Notes: generated by a model from the letters alone, not told the origin. A stretch of 64,000 nucleotides of DNA from Bacillota bacterium (GCA_015059245.1 SVAU01000007.1:62001-126000); one strand, 5' to 3'. Numbered from the stretch's first letter, positions 34,089 to 43,885 are shown. A program made the numbers and translations.

Positions 34089-34711
34089 TATATTAACCCC
34101 CATATATTACTAAATATAAGTATCATAATAACTAATACTATTATAGCTAGTAAATTATAGAATATATTATTTTTTAATATACTAGGTAGTTTTCTTTTAA
34201 ATGCTCTTAGACCTTTATAACATATGAAACCTAGTATAGCTCCTACGACATTTAATATAATGTCATCAATATCAAATGCACGTCCTATTTTAAACTGAAT
34301 TAGTTCTGCTGTCAAACTTATTAATGTAGATACTATAAGAATTTGATAAGTCTTTTTAGCTTTAATAAAGTCTGATACAAAGAAACCAAATGGTATAAAT
34401 AATACTATATTACCTATTACATTATAAAAGAACTGTGTAGAGAATAATTGATATCTAGTTATTTCTTTAAATGGAGTTAGATTAAGTCCACTAGATGCAT
34501 TATCTGTACTTAGTAGTAAGTAATACAATAATAATAAATATATTATAAATAGTAAGTTATAGAATTCTTTATAGAATATGAATCTTTCATGATTATTTAT
34601 TATTCTAGATATTCTAAATATTACCATTATTACTACGAATAAAGTAATCATAGGCCATGTACTTTGTAATGTATCATATAGTGTGTTGTATACTGGTACT
34701 AATTGTTTCAT
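34088..34711 (-). CDS. VanZ-like family membrane protein
   Basis: 207 residues with about five membrane helices. LNLTPFKEITRYQ and FNVIGNIVLFIPFGFFVS-like text (FFYNVIGNIVLFIPFGFF) with FDIDDIILNVVGAILGF are VanZ hallmarks. VanZ members are linked to teicoplanin resistance and surface physiology; role here unknown. Two ATGs (34720, 34711) are possible; AGGAGG is 2 and 11 bases away respectively, so I prefer the second. It replaces phoH in the otherwise conserved yqfD-ybeY order. Confidence 0.85.
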   Translation of the reverse strand: MKQLVPVYNTLYDTLQSTWPMITLFVVIMVIFRISRIINNHERFIFYKEFYNLLFIIYLLLLYYLLLSTDNASSGLNLTPFKEITRYQLFSTQFFYNVIGNIVLFIPFGFFVSDFIKAKKTYQILIVSTLISLTAELIQFKIGRAFDIDDIILNVVGAILGFICYKGLRAFKRKLPSILKNNIFYNLLAIIVLVIMILIFSNIWGLI

Positions 34712-34726
34712 ATTATACATAACCTC

Positions 34727-35830
34727 CTATTTAGATATAGTACTTATTTGTTCTTCTGCTACTATAAATATTTCTAATTCTATTTTACTATTATTTATAT
34801 ACTTTTTCAAAGTATTTCTATTTTTAATACTATATTCTCCTTTAAGAGTATTAGATAGTGTTTTATTTAATTTAGTATCTATTAGGTTATTTAGTTCTTC
34901 TTCAGTATAGGGTTTTATTTCTTTTTTTACTTGTATTTCTTTTTGTATGTATATTTCTAGACCAAATATATTTACTATTTTCTTTTGTTCTATTATATAG
35001 TCTTTATATTTATCTTTTAGTAGTTTTTTAGTTTTATTATTGTATTTAAAGATTATATTATATCTATGTTTATCTTGTTTAGTTATTATTTCTTTATTGG
35101 TTGGAATAGATAGATCTATTGTGTACCAAGTAGTACCATATACTGTACCACTTGCACATACTTGTTTTTTTATTTCATCATTATATTTAATACTCCCTGA
35201 TATCAGGATTTGATCTTTTGATACATGATCGTTTATGTCTACTAGTTCTGTTCCTTTATGGGTTATTATTCTTGTTACTATAGAGTCTTTAGTAGATATT
35301 ATATTACAGTATGGGTATTGTTCTTGTTTATTTTTAATTATTCTAGGTTCTATATTTATTATGTATTTCATACCTATTCTTTCTATGTTTATCCATTCTA
35401 GTATATCTTTATTATACTCAAGTATTGTTTCTTTGATAGTTTGTATTTCTTTGTTAGATTTTATTATTGTATATTTAGTTAGGTTTTGTTTAGATAGTTC
35501 GTTTAAGATATGATTTCTTAGTTTTGTATTTTCTGATATTACTTCTATATTTATTGTTATTCTGGTAAGTATAAATATTAATATAATAGTTATTGTTAGA
35601 TATATTGTAGGTATTATATTTGTTTTAAGATAGTTTATTATTTCTTTATTACCATATTGTTTTATTATTTTATAGTTATAATATTTATCTACTTTATTTA
35701 TGTCTTTTAAGCTTATTTTAAGGGTTATTCCTTCTTTACTATATTTTATATTATATATATTAATATTAAGTTTATTTAGGTATTTAATGGTCTTATAAGG
35801 TGATTTAGTAGTTATAAATATATCTATCAT
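34727..35830 (-). CDS. yqfD: Sporulation protein YqfD
   Basis: 367 residues. It has a cytosolic N-terminal part, one membrane helix (about 92-112), and an extracytoplasmic region with the family hallmarks GTELVDINDHVSKDQILISGSI and ASGTVYGTTWYTIDLSIP. YqfD is made under sigma-E and needed for sporulation in Bacillus. It overlaps yqfC by 4 bases (ATGA). Confidence 0.9.
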   Translation of the reverse strand: MIDIFITTKSPYKTIKYLNKLNINIYNIKYSKEGITLKISLKDINKVDKYYNYKIIKQYGNKEIINYLKTNIIPTIYLTITIILIFILTRITINIEVISENTKLRNHILNELSKQNLTKYTIIKSNKEIQTIKETILEYNKDILEWINIERIGMKYIINIEPRIIKNKQEQYPYCNIISTKDSIVTRIITHKGTELVDINDHVSKDQILISGSIKYNDEIKKQVCASGTVYGTTWYTIDLSIPTNKEIITKQDKHRYNIIFKYNNKTKKLLKDKYKDYIIEQKKIVNIFGLEIYIQKEIQVKKEIKPYTEEELNNLIDTKLNKTLSNTLKGEYSIKNRNTLKKYINNSKIELEIFIVAEEQISTISK

Positions 35831-36072
35831 TGTATAGGTATTATTTTTATACTTTCTATTAGACCATTAAATAGTATTTCTTTATCTATCATTTTAATTA
35901 CTTTTATATTTAGACCTTCTATATATAGTTTGAAGTCTTCGAATATAATTGATATGTTTTTATCGTTTATATTATCTATTTTATTATAGTTATTTATATA
36001 TAGTTGGTTTTTACTTATATTTATATTATAGGATTTATTATTAAGATAGTTTCTTATATTATTAAGTATCAT
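35827..36072 (-). CDS. yqfC: Sporulation protein YqfC (YabP family)
   Basis: 81 residues, mostly beta strands. The pattern NISIIFEDFKLYIEGLNIKVIKMIDKE is typical of YabP/YqfC, which form spore-coat-associated beta folds. It directly precedes yqfD as in Bacillus, supporting the assignment in spite of its divergence. Confidence 0.8.
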   Translation of the reverse strand: MILNNIRNYLNNKSYNINISKNQLYINNYNKIDNINDKNISIIFEDFKLYIEGLNIKVIKMIDKEILFNGLIESIKIIPIQ

Positions 36073-36110
36073 TTAATCACCTATATAAGTATATGAATTA
36101 TGTATGTAAT

Positions 36111-37001
36111 TTATTTTAAAATGTATTCTCTACTAAGTATTCTTGGGTCACTACAGTATTCCATTATGAATCGATTATCTTTTTTACATATTATTATACC
36201 TATTGTATTGTTTTCTTCTATTGATTTAATATTCTTGTCTATATAATGCATGTAGGTTTCTATTTGACCAATGTATTCTTTTTTTAGTTCTGTTACTTTT
36301 AGTTCTATTACTACATAACATTTATATTCTATATTGTATAGTAGTAGATCTATATAGTTGTATCTATCACCTATTTTTATTTTATATTCGTTATCTATAA
36401 AAGAAAATTTGTTTCCTAGTTCTTTAAGAAAGTATGGTATGTTTTCTAGTATTATGTTTTGAAGATCTTTTTCTGATACGTTGGTGGTTGGGTTCTTAGA
36501 ATGGATAATAATCGGGTTCTTTATTAATTCTTGAATGGTTGGTTGTTCTTGGTTGATTAGTTTTTGCTTAGTTGATTCATTTAGTCTTTCGTATTCTTTA
36601 TCTTTTATTATATTTGTCAATTCTCTTACGCTTAGGTTTAATAAAATACATTGATTTATGTAATATATGATTTCTTCTGTATTTTTGATACTTATTAATA
36701 TACGATAGTGAGTCCAACTTAATTTTGACCCCAGTGGGGTCAATTTTGGTTCCTTGAAGATTTCATAATATTTTCTCATTCTATATAATGTTCTATAGTT
36801 ATATTTTTTGCCTACTTCTACTTGTAATTTTGCTGCATATTGACCTATTATGTTTTCTCCGTATTGTTTTCCAGCTTCACTTAGCATTCTACCTATTTCA
36901 TAATATGTTTGCACTTTGTATCTTTCTTTTGAATAGTCTTTTATTTTTGCATAGTTTTCGTTCTCTATTAGTTTTGTTTTTATGTCATTATAGTAGTTCA
37001 T
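36111..37001 (-). CDS. DUF1016 (YhcG) family PDDEXK nuclease
   Basis: 296 residues. The N-terminal domain (YYEIGRMLSEAGKQYG, YRTLYRMRKYYEIF, LSWTHYRILI) and the C-terminal nuclease (NKFSFIDNEYKIKIGDRYNYIDLLLYNIEYKCYVVIELKV, with the D...ExK active site) are both full. Such proteins are found in mobile and defence-related contexts, some linked to the SppA or restriction systems, but this one stands alone. GGGGGC precedes the ATG. The coding sequence holds a perfect inverted repeat. Confidence 0.85.
   Translation of the reverse strand: MNYYNDIKTKLIENENYAKIKDYSKERYKVQTYYEIGRMLSEAGKQYGENIIGQYAAKLQVEVGKKYNYRTLYRMRKYYEIFKEPKLTPLGSKLSWTHYRILISIKNTEEIIYYINQCILLNLSVRELTNIIKDKEYERLNESTKQKLINQEQPTIQELIKNPIIIHSKNPTTNVSEKDLQNIILENIPYFLKELGNKFSFIDNEYKIKIGDRYNYIDLLLYNIEYKCYVVIELKVTELKKEYIGQIETYMHYIDKNIKSIEENNTIGIIICKKDNRFIMEYCSDPRILSREYILK
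36725..36743. repeat. Inverted repeat inside the DUF1016 gene
   Basis: TTGACCCC AGT GGGGTCAA, 8-base arms with a 3-base centre, G+C-rich compared with its surroundings. It encodes the KLTPLGSK segment between two conserved parts. Confidence 0.8.
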
Positions 37002-37059
37002 AATGTGCCCCCTACTTATATTATTATAGGCAGAAGTCTTATTTCCTTTTTTTAGACAT

Positions 37060-37086
37060 TAAAAAAAGAAGACTTTCGTCTTCTTA
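37060..37086 (-). terminator. Terminator of tagGH
   Basis: Minus strand AAGAAGAC GAAA GTCTTCTTTTTTT at the end of tagH. Confidence 0.85.
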
Positions 37087-37833
37087 TAAACTTTTCATGA
37101 AATCTTCGTATTTTGGTATTACTTCAGAAGCAGGACCTTTCATCATGACTTCTCCTTCATTTAACCATAGTACTTCGTCACATAGTTCTTTAATTGTTCC
37201 AAGACTGTGTGATACTATGATAACTGTTCTAGAGTCATCTGATATTAATTCTTTCATTTTGTTATAACTCTTTTCTTTGAATTGAGCATCTCCTACTGAT
37301 AGAACTTCATCTATTAATGTTATATCAGTTTCTAGAATTGCTGTTATAGCAAATGCTAGTTTTGAGTACATACCTGATGAATATGTTTTAACTGGTTTAT
37401 TTATGAAATCGCCGATATCTGCAAATTTGATTATTTCTTTTTCTTTTGCTGCTATCTCTTCTTCTGAGAATCCTAATAGCATTCCTGATAGATATATATT
37501 TTCTTTTCCAGTTAGTTTTTTGTTAAATCCAACACCAATTGATAATAGAGATATTGTTCTACCATGTAAATCTATTTTACCTTTATCTGGTGAGAATATA
37601 CCAGCTATTGCACGAAGCATTGTTGATTTTCCTGCTCCGTTTTTACCGATAATTCCAAGTATTTTTCCTTCTTCTACTTCAAAGCTTACACCTTTTAAAG
37701 CATGATATAGTTCCACTTTTCCGCCAAAGTTTTTCCATGATGCTCTTATTGAAGTTTTCTTTAATCCTCTATAAGTTATGTGTAGGTCTTTTACTGTTAT
37801 TGCTATATTCTTTTTTGTTTCTTCTTTTGCCAT
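37084..37833 (-). CDS. tagH: Teichoic acid export ATP-binding protein TagH-like
   Basis: 249 residues. ABC ATPase with Walker A GKNGAGKST, signature YSSGMYSKLAF and Walker B ETDITLIDEVLSVGD. The signature replacement SSGM and the DEV after Walker B are characteristic of polysaccharide/teichoic acid exporters (TagH, Wzt). It lacks the C-terminal carbohydrate-binding extension. It lies 1 base after tagG. Confidence 0.88.
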   Translation of the reverse strand: MAKEETKKNIAITVKDLHITYRGLKKTSIRASWKNFGGKVELYHALKGVSFEVEEGKILGIIGKNGAGKSTMLRAIAGIFSPDKGKIDLHGRTISLLSIGVGFNKKLTGKENIYLSGMLLGFSEEEIAAKEKEIIKFADIGDFINKPVKTYSSGMYSKLAFAITAILETDITLIDEVLSVGDAQFKEKSYNKMKELISDDSRTVIIVSHSLGTIKELCDEVLWLNEGEVMMKGPASEVIPKYEDFMKSL

Positions 37834-37834
37834 A

Positions 37835-38617
37835 CTATATCACCTTTGCATAACTGTTTTCGTTTTTATGGATTACATGTATTCCTATTAAGCATAGTAC
37901 TAACCCTATTGCTAACCATGCTATGATTCCTATGAAACTAGGAAGTGTTCCATATATTGCTACTTTTCTTAATTCATTCATGCAGAATGCTATTGGGTTT
38001 ACTCTTAAAAGTATAAATGCAGGCATTCCTTTTATTTTTTCGTTAATATTATAGAATATACCAGATAGGTAGAATAACATTTTTAATCCGATATTAGTTA
38101 AATTAGCTAAGTCGTTTAATGTTACTCCAAAGTGCATTAGGATCATACCTGCACCAAAAGATATTATATATAGTACTATTATAATTGGTATCATTAATAA
38201 TATTGTCCATGAGAATGGTACTCCTTGTACAATCATCAATATAAATGCTAAGCATAATGATATACTAAATTTAAATAAGTACGTTAATGATTTAGAAAAC
38301 AATAATATATATTTGGGTAGGTATACTTTTGTTACTAAATCTCTATTATTAATTATTAGATTTACGCTTCCTGTCATCATTCTATTAAAGAAATCCCACG
38401 CTGCTAGACCTATCATTACAAATGATGCAAAGTATGGATCTTTGTTATTGAATACCATGCCAAATACAAATGTATATATAAGCATGAAGCATAATGGCTC
38501 TATAACCCACCATAACCAATTTAGTCTTGAATCAGCAACTTCACTTTTAAGTTCTGCTTTTGCTGAACGAATTGCGTACTTTCTGTATTTGATCATATTT
38601 TTAAGAAATTGTTTCAT
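37835..38617 (-). CDS. tagG: Teichoic acid/polysaccharide export permease TagG-like
   Basis: 260 residues, six predicted membrane helices and the ABC-2 pattern (AWDFFNRMMTGSVNLIINNRDLVTKVYLPKYIL, which is diagnostic of TagG/Wzm). Exports polymer on an undecaprenyl lipid. Co-transcribed with tagH from its own promoter and close to a large TagF block. Confidence 0.9.
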   Translation of the reverse strand: MKQFLKNMIKYRKYAIRSAKAELKSEVADSRLNWLWWVIEPLCFMLIYTFVFGMVFNNKDPYFASFVMIGLAAWDFFNRMMTGSVNLIINNRDLVTKVYLPKYILLFSKSLTYLFKFSISLCLAFILMIVQGVPFSWTILLMIPIIIVLYIISFGAGMILMHFGVTLNDLANLTNIGLKMLFYLSGIFYNINEKIKGMPAFILLRVNPIAFCMNELRKVAIYGTLPSFIGIIAWLAIGLVLCLIGIHVIHKNENSYAKVI

Positions 38618-38634
38618 TTATTTTCACCTTTTTT

Positions 38635-38662
38635 ATTATATCACGTTTATCTATCTTTTCAA
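38635..38662 (-). promoter_or_regulatory. Promoter of tagGH
   Basis: Minus strand TTGAAA, 16-base spacer, perfect TATAAT; leader about 12 bases to the GGTG site. Confidence 0.75.
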
Positions 38663-38672
38663 AGATATACGT

Positions 38673-39773
38673 CTATGTGGTTTTATTTAATCTTTTCCCG
38701 ATTAGGTTTCCTATTATATACGTAATCGTAGTAAAAATACTAGTAAAAACTAATACAAGTATTACTTTTATTACTATACTTTCGTTCATGAATAAACCTT
38801 TTGTTAAATTAATTGCTGGTAAGTGTGATAAATATATTGGCAAACTAATTTTACCTAAGAAATATACAAATTTATTATTGAACATATTTGTTAACAGACC
38901 TTTATTACTAAATGCGATTGTTGTAAATGCAAATATCAAAGCTACAATTATCGCCTCTGTATTTCTTGATAACGAAGTTATTATATAAACTAGTGTTCCT
39001 ATTATTGAGAATATTTCTATTGTATAAAGTACTGTTTGTTCTTTTTTCGTTAGTTTTTTCTTTTGAATATATTGCGATAATTCGTATGAACATATACCTA
39101 AACACATTATTGCGATTGCTCTTAATGTCCCTAACATTATGAATTTGTCCCATATTATTGTTGCTGATACTTTACCAAATGAAGATGTTAAATATCCTAT
39201 TCCTAATATTGCTATAATTGGTGCAGCAATCTTTTGAAAACCATCTTTGTGTTTTCTATATATTGGATATATTAGTGCTATTGCTACTAACATAGCTGAT
39301 ATATACCATTCAACATTGTTTGGATATGAATCGTTTATTCTTATTCCTGTCATTTGAAGAAAGAAGAATTGAGGTATTGAACAAAAAAGGCATCTGATAA
39401 TTTCTGCAATACCATATTTTCTAAATATAGATGCGCATATAATAGCTATAACGAATGCTACTGTATGTTGTGGAAATATACTTAGTACTTTTTTCTTTAG
39501 GTATCCAAACCATTCTTTTGATAGTGTGTTAGAACTTATTTTTTTAGTAGTTGTTTTTTTATTTATTTCTTTGGCTAGAAAATAGCCAGATACTAAGAAG
39601 AAAAATTCTACTGCTATCATTCCGTGTGCAAAAAATGATATATCTAATGAGTTGTTGAATGATATGTTGTTTTTATACCACAAGTGTTCACCGATGTGAA
39701 ACAATAGAATTACTATACAAAAGGAAAATCTATAGAATTCTATTTTTCCATTTCTTGTTTGTTTATTTTTCAT
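38673..39773 (-). CDS. Acyltransferase 3 family membrane protein
   Basis: 366 residues with about ten membrane helices. The start IEFYRFSFCIVILLFHIG and HGMIAVEFFFLVSGYFLA are hallmarks of acyltransferase family 3, in which a His near the first helix is needed for transfer of acetyl or succinyl groups to surface sugars. There is no SGNH domain. It sits in the surface polymer region. Confidence 0.88.
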   Translation of the reverse strand: MKNKQTRNGKIEFYRFSFCIVILLFHIGEHLWYKNNISFNNSLDISFFAHGMIAVEFFFLVSGYFLAKEINKKTTTKKISSNTLSKEWFGYLKKKVLSIFPQHTVAFVIAIICASIFRKYGIAEIIRCLFCSIPQFFFLQMTGIRINDSYPNNVEWYISAMLVAIALIYPIYRKHKDGFQKIAAPIIAILGIGYLTSSFGKVSATIIWDKFIMLGTLRAIAIMCLGICSYELSQYIQKKKLTKKEQTVLYTIEIFSIIGTLVYIITSLSRNTEAIIVALIFAFTTIAFSNKGLLTNMFNNKFVYFLGKISLPIYLSHLPAINLTKGLFMNESIVIKVILVLVFTSIFTTITYIIGNLIGKRLNKTT

Positions 39774-39805
39774 ATTTATCCCCTGCTTTTATATGTTTTT
39801 ATAAA

Positions 39806-39833
39806 GAAAGTACATCTTATTGATGTACTACTT
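39806..39833 (-). terminator. Terminator of the tarI-epimerase pair
   Basis: Minus strand GTACATC AATAA GATGTAC followed by TTTCTTTAT, right after the epimerase stop at 39828. Confidence 0.7.
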
Positions 39834-40919
39834 TTTTTCTAGTTTTTTGACTTGTTCGTCTTTTAATTCTTCCTTTAGATGCTCTGTTGTTCTTCTAAAT
39901 CCTTCTGCGATACCATATACAGGTTCCCAGCCTAATTCAGTACGAATTTTTTCTGTTGAAAGAATACCATTTTTAAATGCTGCAGTACCTTTTTGTGCAG
40001 TTTTTGGTATATCAAAAACTAATTTTAATTTTTTTTCAGGTTCTAAGCTCACTAGTGTTTCTGCTAGTTCTCTAATCGATGTTTTAGAATCCTCGTCTGC
40101 AATGTTGTAAACCATATCTTTTGATGCTAATAATACTAAGAACATTGCTTTAGTAGCATCTGCTATATATGTATATGTTCTAACTGAAGAACCATCACTT
40201 TTTAATACTATATCTTGATCGTGTAGTATATTATTTAAGAAATCTGCTTGTACTCTACCATCATATATAGACATCCCTGGGCCATAAGTATGAGCTAGTC
40301 TTACTATTTTTGTATTTAGACCATATTCATCTCTAAAACCACTACACATATTCTCTGCTGCTTTTTTACCTTCTGCGTATCCATTTCTTGGTACAAGAGG
40401 ATTTACTTGTCCTAAAGGACCGTCTTCTGTAAATAATTCTTGTCCTTCCATTGGTTCTCCATAGATTTCTCTTGATGATATGAACATATATCCTTCTGCA
40501 TTTTTAGCTTGGGCTAGTAATAATGTATTTGCTGTTCCTATAGTATTTGCGAAGTTTGTTTCTACAGGTTGATCTTTCATAATTTTTGGACTCGCTGGAG
40601 AAGCTGCATGTATTACATAATGTACGTCTCCATCTATCTCTAATGGTTTTATTATATCTTGTACAACTACTTCAACCATTGGATTATTTTTTATATACTC
40701 ATCCAGTTTAGAAATATTTCTAACTGTTGCTATTACTTTTACATTTGCATTATATAATTCATTTAGTTTTAAGATTGTATAAATAAAATATGAACCTACC
40801 ATACCAGATGCACCTGTAACTAATACAGTTTTATTTTTTAGTTTTTCAAGTAGTAATTCTGGTGTACATGCACTTATTATGTTTTCAGCATCTTCGCTTA
40901 CTATTTTTGTATATTTCAT
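39828..40919 (-). CDS. NAD-dependent epimerase/dehydratase
   Basis: 363 residues, extended short-chain dehydrogenase. Nucleotide-binding motif VTGASGMVGSYFI, HAASPAS, SSREIYGE and catalytic YAEGKK are visible. The C-terminal substrate part has RTYTYIADATKA. It resembles nucleotide-sugar decarboxylases/epimerases near surface gene clusters. It overlaps tarI by a base, suggesting that the pair makes a CDP- or NDP-linked precursor. Confidence 0.88.
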   Translation of the reverse strand: MKYTKIVSEDAENIISACTPELLLEKLKNKTVLVTGASGMVGSYFIYTILKLNELYNANVKVIATVRNISKLDEYIKNNPMVEVVVQDIIKPLEIDGDVHYVIHAASPASPKIMKDQPVETNFANTIGTANTLLLAQAKNAEGYMFISSREIYGEPMEGQELFTEDGPLGQVNPLVPRNGYAEGKKAAENMCSGFRDEYGLNTKIVRLAHTYGPGMSIYDGRVQADFLNNILHDQDIVLKSDGSSVRTYTYIADATKAMFLVLLASKDMVYNIADEDSKTSIRELAETLVSLEPEKKLKLVFDIPKTAQKGTAAFKNGILSTEKIRTELGWEPVYGIAEGFRRTTEHLKEELKDEQVKKLEKK

Positions 40920-41695
40920 TATTTAGCTCCTTTTTTTGTTGTTGGTTTTTTTACTTTCTTTTGATTGTGATCTCTTATTTCTATAATTTTAGAGTAGTCA
41001 CGCATATTATAGTTTGCTACTAATTGTATTAGATTTTCTGTAGTAGTAACTTTAATATTGTCTTTGTTTCCTTGTACTATATGGCAATGAATGCCATTTT
41101 TAAATAATAAACCACAAGAGTCAACTATTCCTTCATATCCTGGATTAATTTCTCTTTCTCTTAAGTGTGCTTCATATAATGTACTAAGATAGAAACATTG
41201 TGGAGCTTGTGCTGTATATGCTAACTTTCTATTTGGCATTGCACTTACTGTTACGCCGTCTTCACTTATTAATGGCGTTTCAAATACTGGAGTTACTGTA
41301 ATAGCACTTCCGTATTCTTCTGCTGTTCTAATTCCGTTAGTAATTACTTCTGGATCAACTAATGGTCTAACACCATCGTGTATTAATACTATTGCTTCTT
41401 CATGGTCTTTATGAACTTCGTCTAGTCCTATGAAGATGGAATCTTGGCCTGTTGCTCCTCCTGGAACAACTCTTCTAACTTTTGATAATTTATATCTTTC
41501 GATTAAATCGTTAACATGATCTATCCAATCTGCTATACTAACTACATATATTTCATCTACACTTTCGTTGTCTTGAAATATTTCCAATGTTTTTACTATT
41601 ATTTCCTTTCCACCAATTTCTAAAAATTGTTTGGGTATTTCGGCACCTAATCTTTGGCCTGTACCACCGGCAAATATTACTGCTATATTTTTCAT
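40919..41695 (-). CDS. IspD/TarI family cytidylyltransferase
   Basis: 258 residues. AVIFAGGTGQRLGAEIPKQFLEIGG is the CTP-binding motif, VLIHDGVRPLVD and TPVFETP follow. The family includes IspD (MEP pathway) and TarI (CDP-ribitol). Beside a sugar epimerase, teichoic acid polymerases and exporter, TarI-like activity for a polyol phosphate is more likely than IspD. A basic C-terminal tail is added (KKVKKPTTKKGAK). Confidence 0.85.
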   Translation of the reverse strand: MKNIAVIFAGGTGQRLGAEIPKQFLEIGGKEIIVKTLEIFQDNESVDEIYVVSIADWIDHVNDLIERYKLSKVRRVVPGGATGQDSIFIGLDEVHKDHEEAIVLIHDGVRPLVDPEVITNGIRTAEEYGSAITVTPVFETPLISEDGVTVSAMPNRKLAYTAQAPQCFYLSTLYEAHLREREINPGYEGIVDSCGLLFKNGIHCHIVQGNKDNIKVTTTENLIQLVANYNMRDYSKIIEIRDHNQKKVKKPTTKKGAK

Positions 41696-41808
41696 TGTAT
41701 ATCTCCTATCGACGATTCGTATTTTAATTCCCCGTCATTATTATTTTACCATGATTTTATTGCTACTTTTACATATTTGTTATTTTTGTGTAAAGTGATT
41801 ATTATATA

Positions 41809-41838
41809 AAAAGAACAACATGTTATGCTGTTCTTTTT
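41809..41838 (-). terminator. Terminator after the acyltransferase gene
   Basis: Minus strand AAAAAAGAACAGCA / TGTTGTTCTTTTT stem at the gene end. Confidence 0.8.
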
Positions 41839-42854
41839 TCTATTTTTTTATTTATGTAATTTACCACTTTATTTAATATTAATGAAACTACTAATGAAAG
41901 TATTATAAATACGATTTCATTTTTTAATAAATGTGTTGAATATCCAAGTTCTTTAAAAAATTTTCTTAAAGCTACATGAACTAGATATATTTCTAGAGAA
42001 TATTTACCGAACCATTCTCCTATTTTGCTTATTATTTGGTGAATTTTTAGGTTTGATAGTTTATCAAATATAATTATTCCTAGAAATAATAAACATCCAT
42101 TTAAGATGAATAACGCATATCTAGTTATCATTACATTATGATTTCTTACAAATATAACACAACCTAATCCACAAAGCGCTAATAGTATATGAGTTAACTT
42201 TATTTCCTTTTTTTGATATGAATACTTACCAATTAAAACACCTGAGATAAATGGGAAAAATCTTAATGTAAATATTTGTGTTCTGCTGAATAAAGGTTTA
42301 CAGTAAAGACTTAACATTAAACAAATTAATGTAATGAAAGTAAATAATGTAATTAATCTTTGGTGATCAGTTATTTCGTCTTTTGATGTATCGAATACTT
42401 TAAATATATAAGGAAATATTAAATAGCAAACGCAAATAAAGAATATATACCAGAACCATACCTTTCCTTCTGCAAATAAACTAATAAAACTAAGTTCTTT
42501 TAACGCTGCTAAAATACCTGTTTTTTGGATTGCTAGTGAATTTATTAGAATTGCTGGGGTTGCTACTAGAAAATATGGTATTAATACTCTAATAAATCTT
42601 TTTTTGTAGAATTCTTTTGTATTACTATTCTTTTTGAAAGAGTAATATAATCCTAAACCTGATAATAATAGAAAAATGTCTACTCCACTACTTCCAACGC
42701 AAGCTTTATATATTTTTATTAGTCCTTCATAATGATATTTTGCTATTTGGCAATCCTCTGCATAGTGAAAAATTAGGATACTTATAATGGCTATTCCCAT
42801 TAAAAATCCTCTATATTTTGATATTATTTCAAATGTTAATTTCTTTTTCTTCAT
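41823..42854 (-). CDS. Acyltransferase 3 family membrane protein, copy A
   Basis: 343 residues with about ten membrane helices. ISKYRGFLMGIAIISILIFHYAEDC and GSSGVDIFLLLSGLGLYYSF are shared almost word for word with the next gene upstream, so the two arose by duplication. Likely O-acetylates surface polymer. ATG 42854 is preferred, 6 bases after AGGGTGG. The gap to the upstream copy is 2 bases. Confidence 0.88.
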   Translation of the reverse strand: MKKKKLTFEIISKYRGFLMGIAIISILIFHYAEDCQIAKYHYEGLIKIYKACVGSSGVDIFLLLSGLGLYYSFKKNSNTKEFYKKRFIRVLIPYFLVATPAILINSLAIQKTGILAALKELSFISLFAEGKVWFWYIFFICVCYLIFPYIFKVFDTSKDEITDHQRLITLFTFITLICLMLSLYCKPLFSRTQIFTLRFFPFISGVLIGKYSYQKKEIKLTHILLALCGLGCVIFVRNHNVMITRYALFILNGCLLFLGIIIFDKLSNLKIHQIISKIGEWFGKYSLEIYLVHVALRKFFKELGYSTHLLKNEIVFIILSLVVSLILNKVVNYINKKIEKRTA

Positions 42855-42856
42855 AT

Positions 42857-43885
42857 TTACCACCCTATCTTTTTAATTTTATTTGATATTATGTCTGTTA
42901 TTTTTTTTATCATAAATGATGCTACTATTGTAAATACTATTTCTATTGTGAAATATTTATAAGTTGCTGTTGTATTACCGGTCAAATTAATAAGTATAAT
43001 TATACAAACATGTGTTAAATATAGTTCTAATGAGTATGTGCCTATTTTTTCTAGTAATAGTTTTATTTTTTGAAATAGTTTGTATTTCTCTATTATATTA
43101 AATAATTTAATTAGTAATATATATGTTACTATTGCTATTAATGCAAATTCGTATCTACGTAATGCTACTGATGTGTTGATTGTAGGATATATGAATATTG
43201 TGCAGCCTATTAAAGCTATCAATTGTAGCGAATTCAGTTCTTCTTTTTTATAAGATTTTTGTCCTATATATACTCCAAGAATGAATATTGGTATTCTCAG
43301 AGTTAATATGTTTATGTTTTTAAATAGTATTAAATCGTTAGTTGCTAATATAATGTTTAACAATATTGTAAAAGTTATTAGTGTAATAAAGTTTATGTTT
43401 TTATCCATATCTTTTTTGGGTTTTTCTATAAAATTATATATTTGTGGAAATACAGCATAACATATTAATATTAATAGTATATACCAGAACCATGTTTGTC
43501 CTTCTGTAAATAGTGTTATAAAGAAGAAGTTGTTAAATACGTGAATTAGGTTTCCACCTTCCATAAATATATATCTTATTATGATAGCTGGTAAACAAAA
43601 AATGATATATGGTATTAATATTTTGATAAATCTTTTTTTGTAAAATTCTTTAACATTGTTATTCTTTTTGAATGAGTAATATAATCCATATCCAGATAAG
43701 ATTAAGAAGATATCTACACCAGATGAACTTATAAAATTTAGTATAAATTCGTTCCAAGGGTAATAATGTAAACTTGCAACTTTGCATTCGTTTGAGAAAT
43801 GAAAGAGAATTATGCTTATTGCTGCTATCCCCATTATCATTCCTCTATATTTAGAAATGTCGCTGTATTTAAAGTTTAGTTTCAT
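42857..43885 (-). CDS. Acyltransferase 3 family membrane protein, copy B
   Basis: 342 residues, parallel to copy A: ISKYRGMIMGIAAISIILFHFSNEC, SSGVDIFLILSGYGLYYSFKKN, TEGQTWFWYILLI. Divergence has been considerable outside these motifs. First gene of a two-gene unit, isolated from the 1441-residue protein gene by a terminator. Confidence 0.88.
   Translation of the reverse strand: MKLNFKYSDISKYRGMIMGIAAISIILFHFSNECKVASLHYYPWNEFILNFISSSGVDIFLILSGYGLYYSFKKNNNVKEFYKKRFIKILIPYIIFCLPAIIIRYIFMEGGNLIHVFNNFFFITLFTEGQTWFWYILLILICYAVFPQIYNFIEKPKKDMDKNINFITLITFTILLNIILATNDLILFKNINILTLRIPIFILGVYIGQKSYKKEELNSLQLIALIGCTIFIYPTINTSVALRRYEFALIAIVTYILLIKLFNIIEKYKLFQKIKLLLEKIGTYSLELYLTHVCIIILINLTGNTTATYKYFTIEIVFTIVASFMIKKITDIISNKIKKIGW

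Noticed and set aside
38908..39153. 81-residue minus-strand frame inside the acyltransferase gene
   Set aside because: It overlaps the acyltransferase in another frame, with Asn/Arg-rich composition and no start signals.
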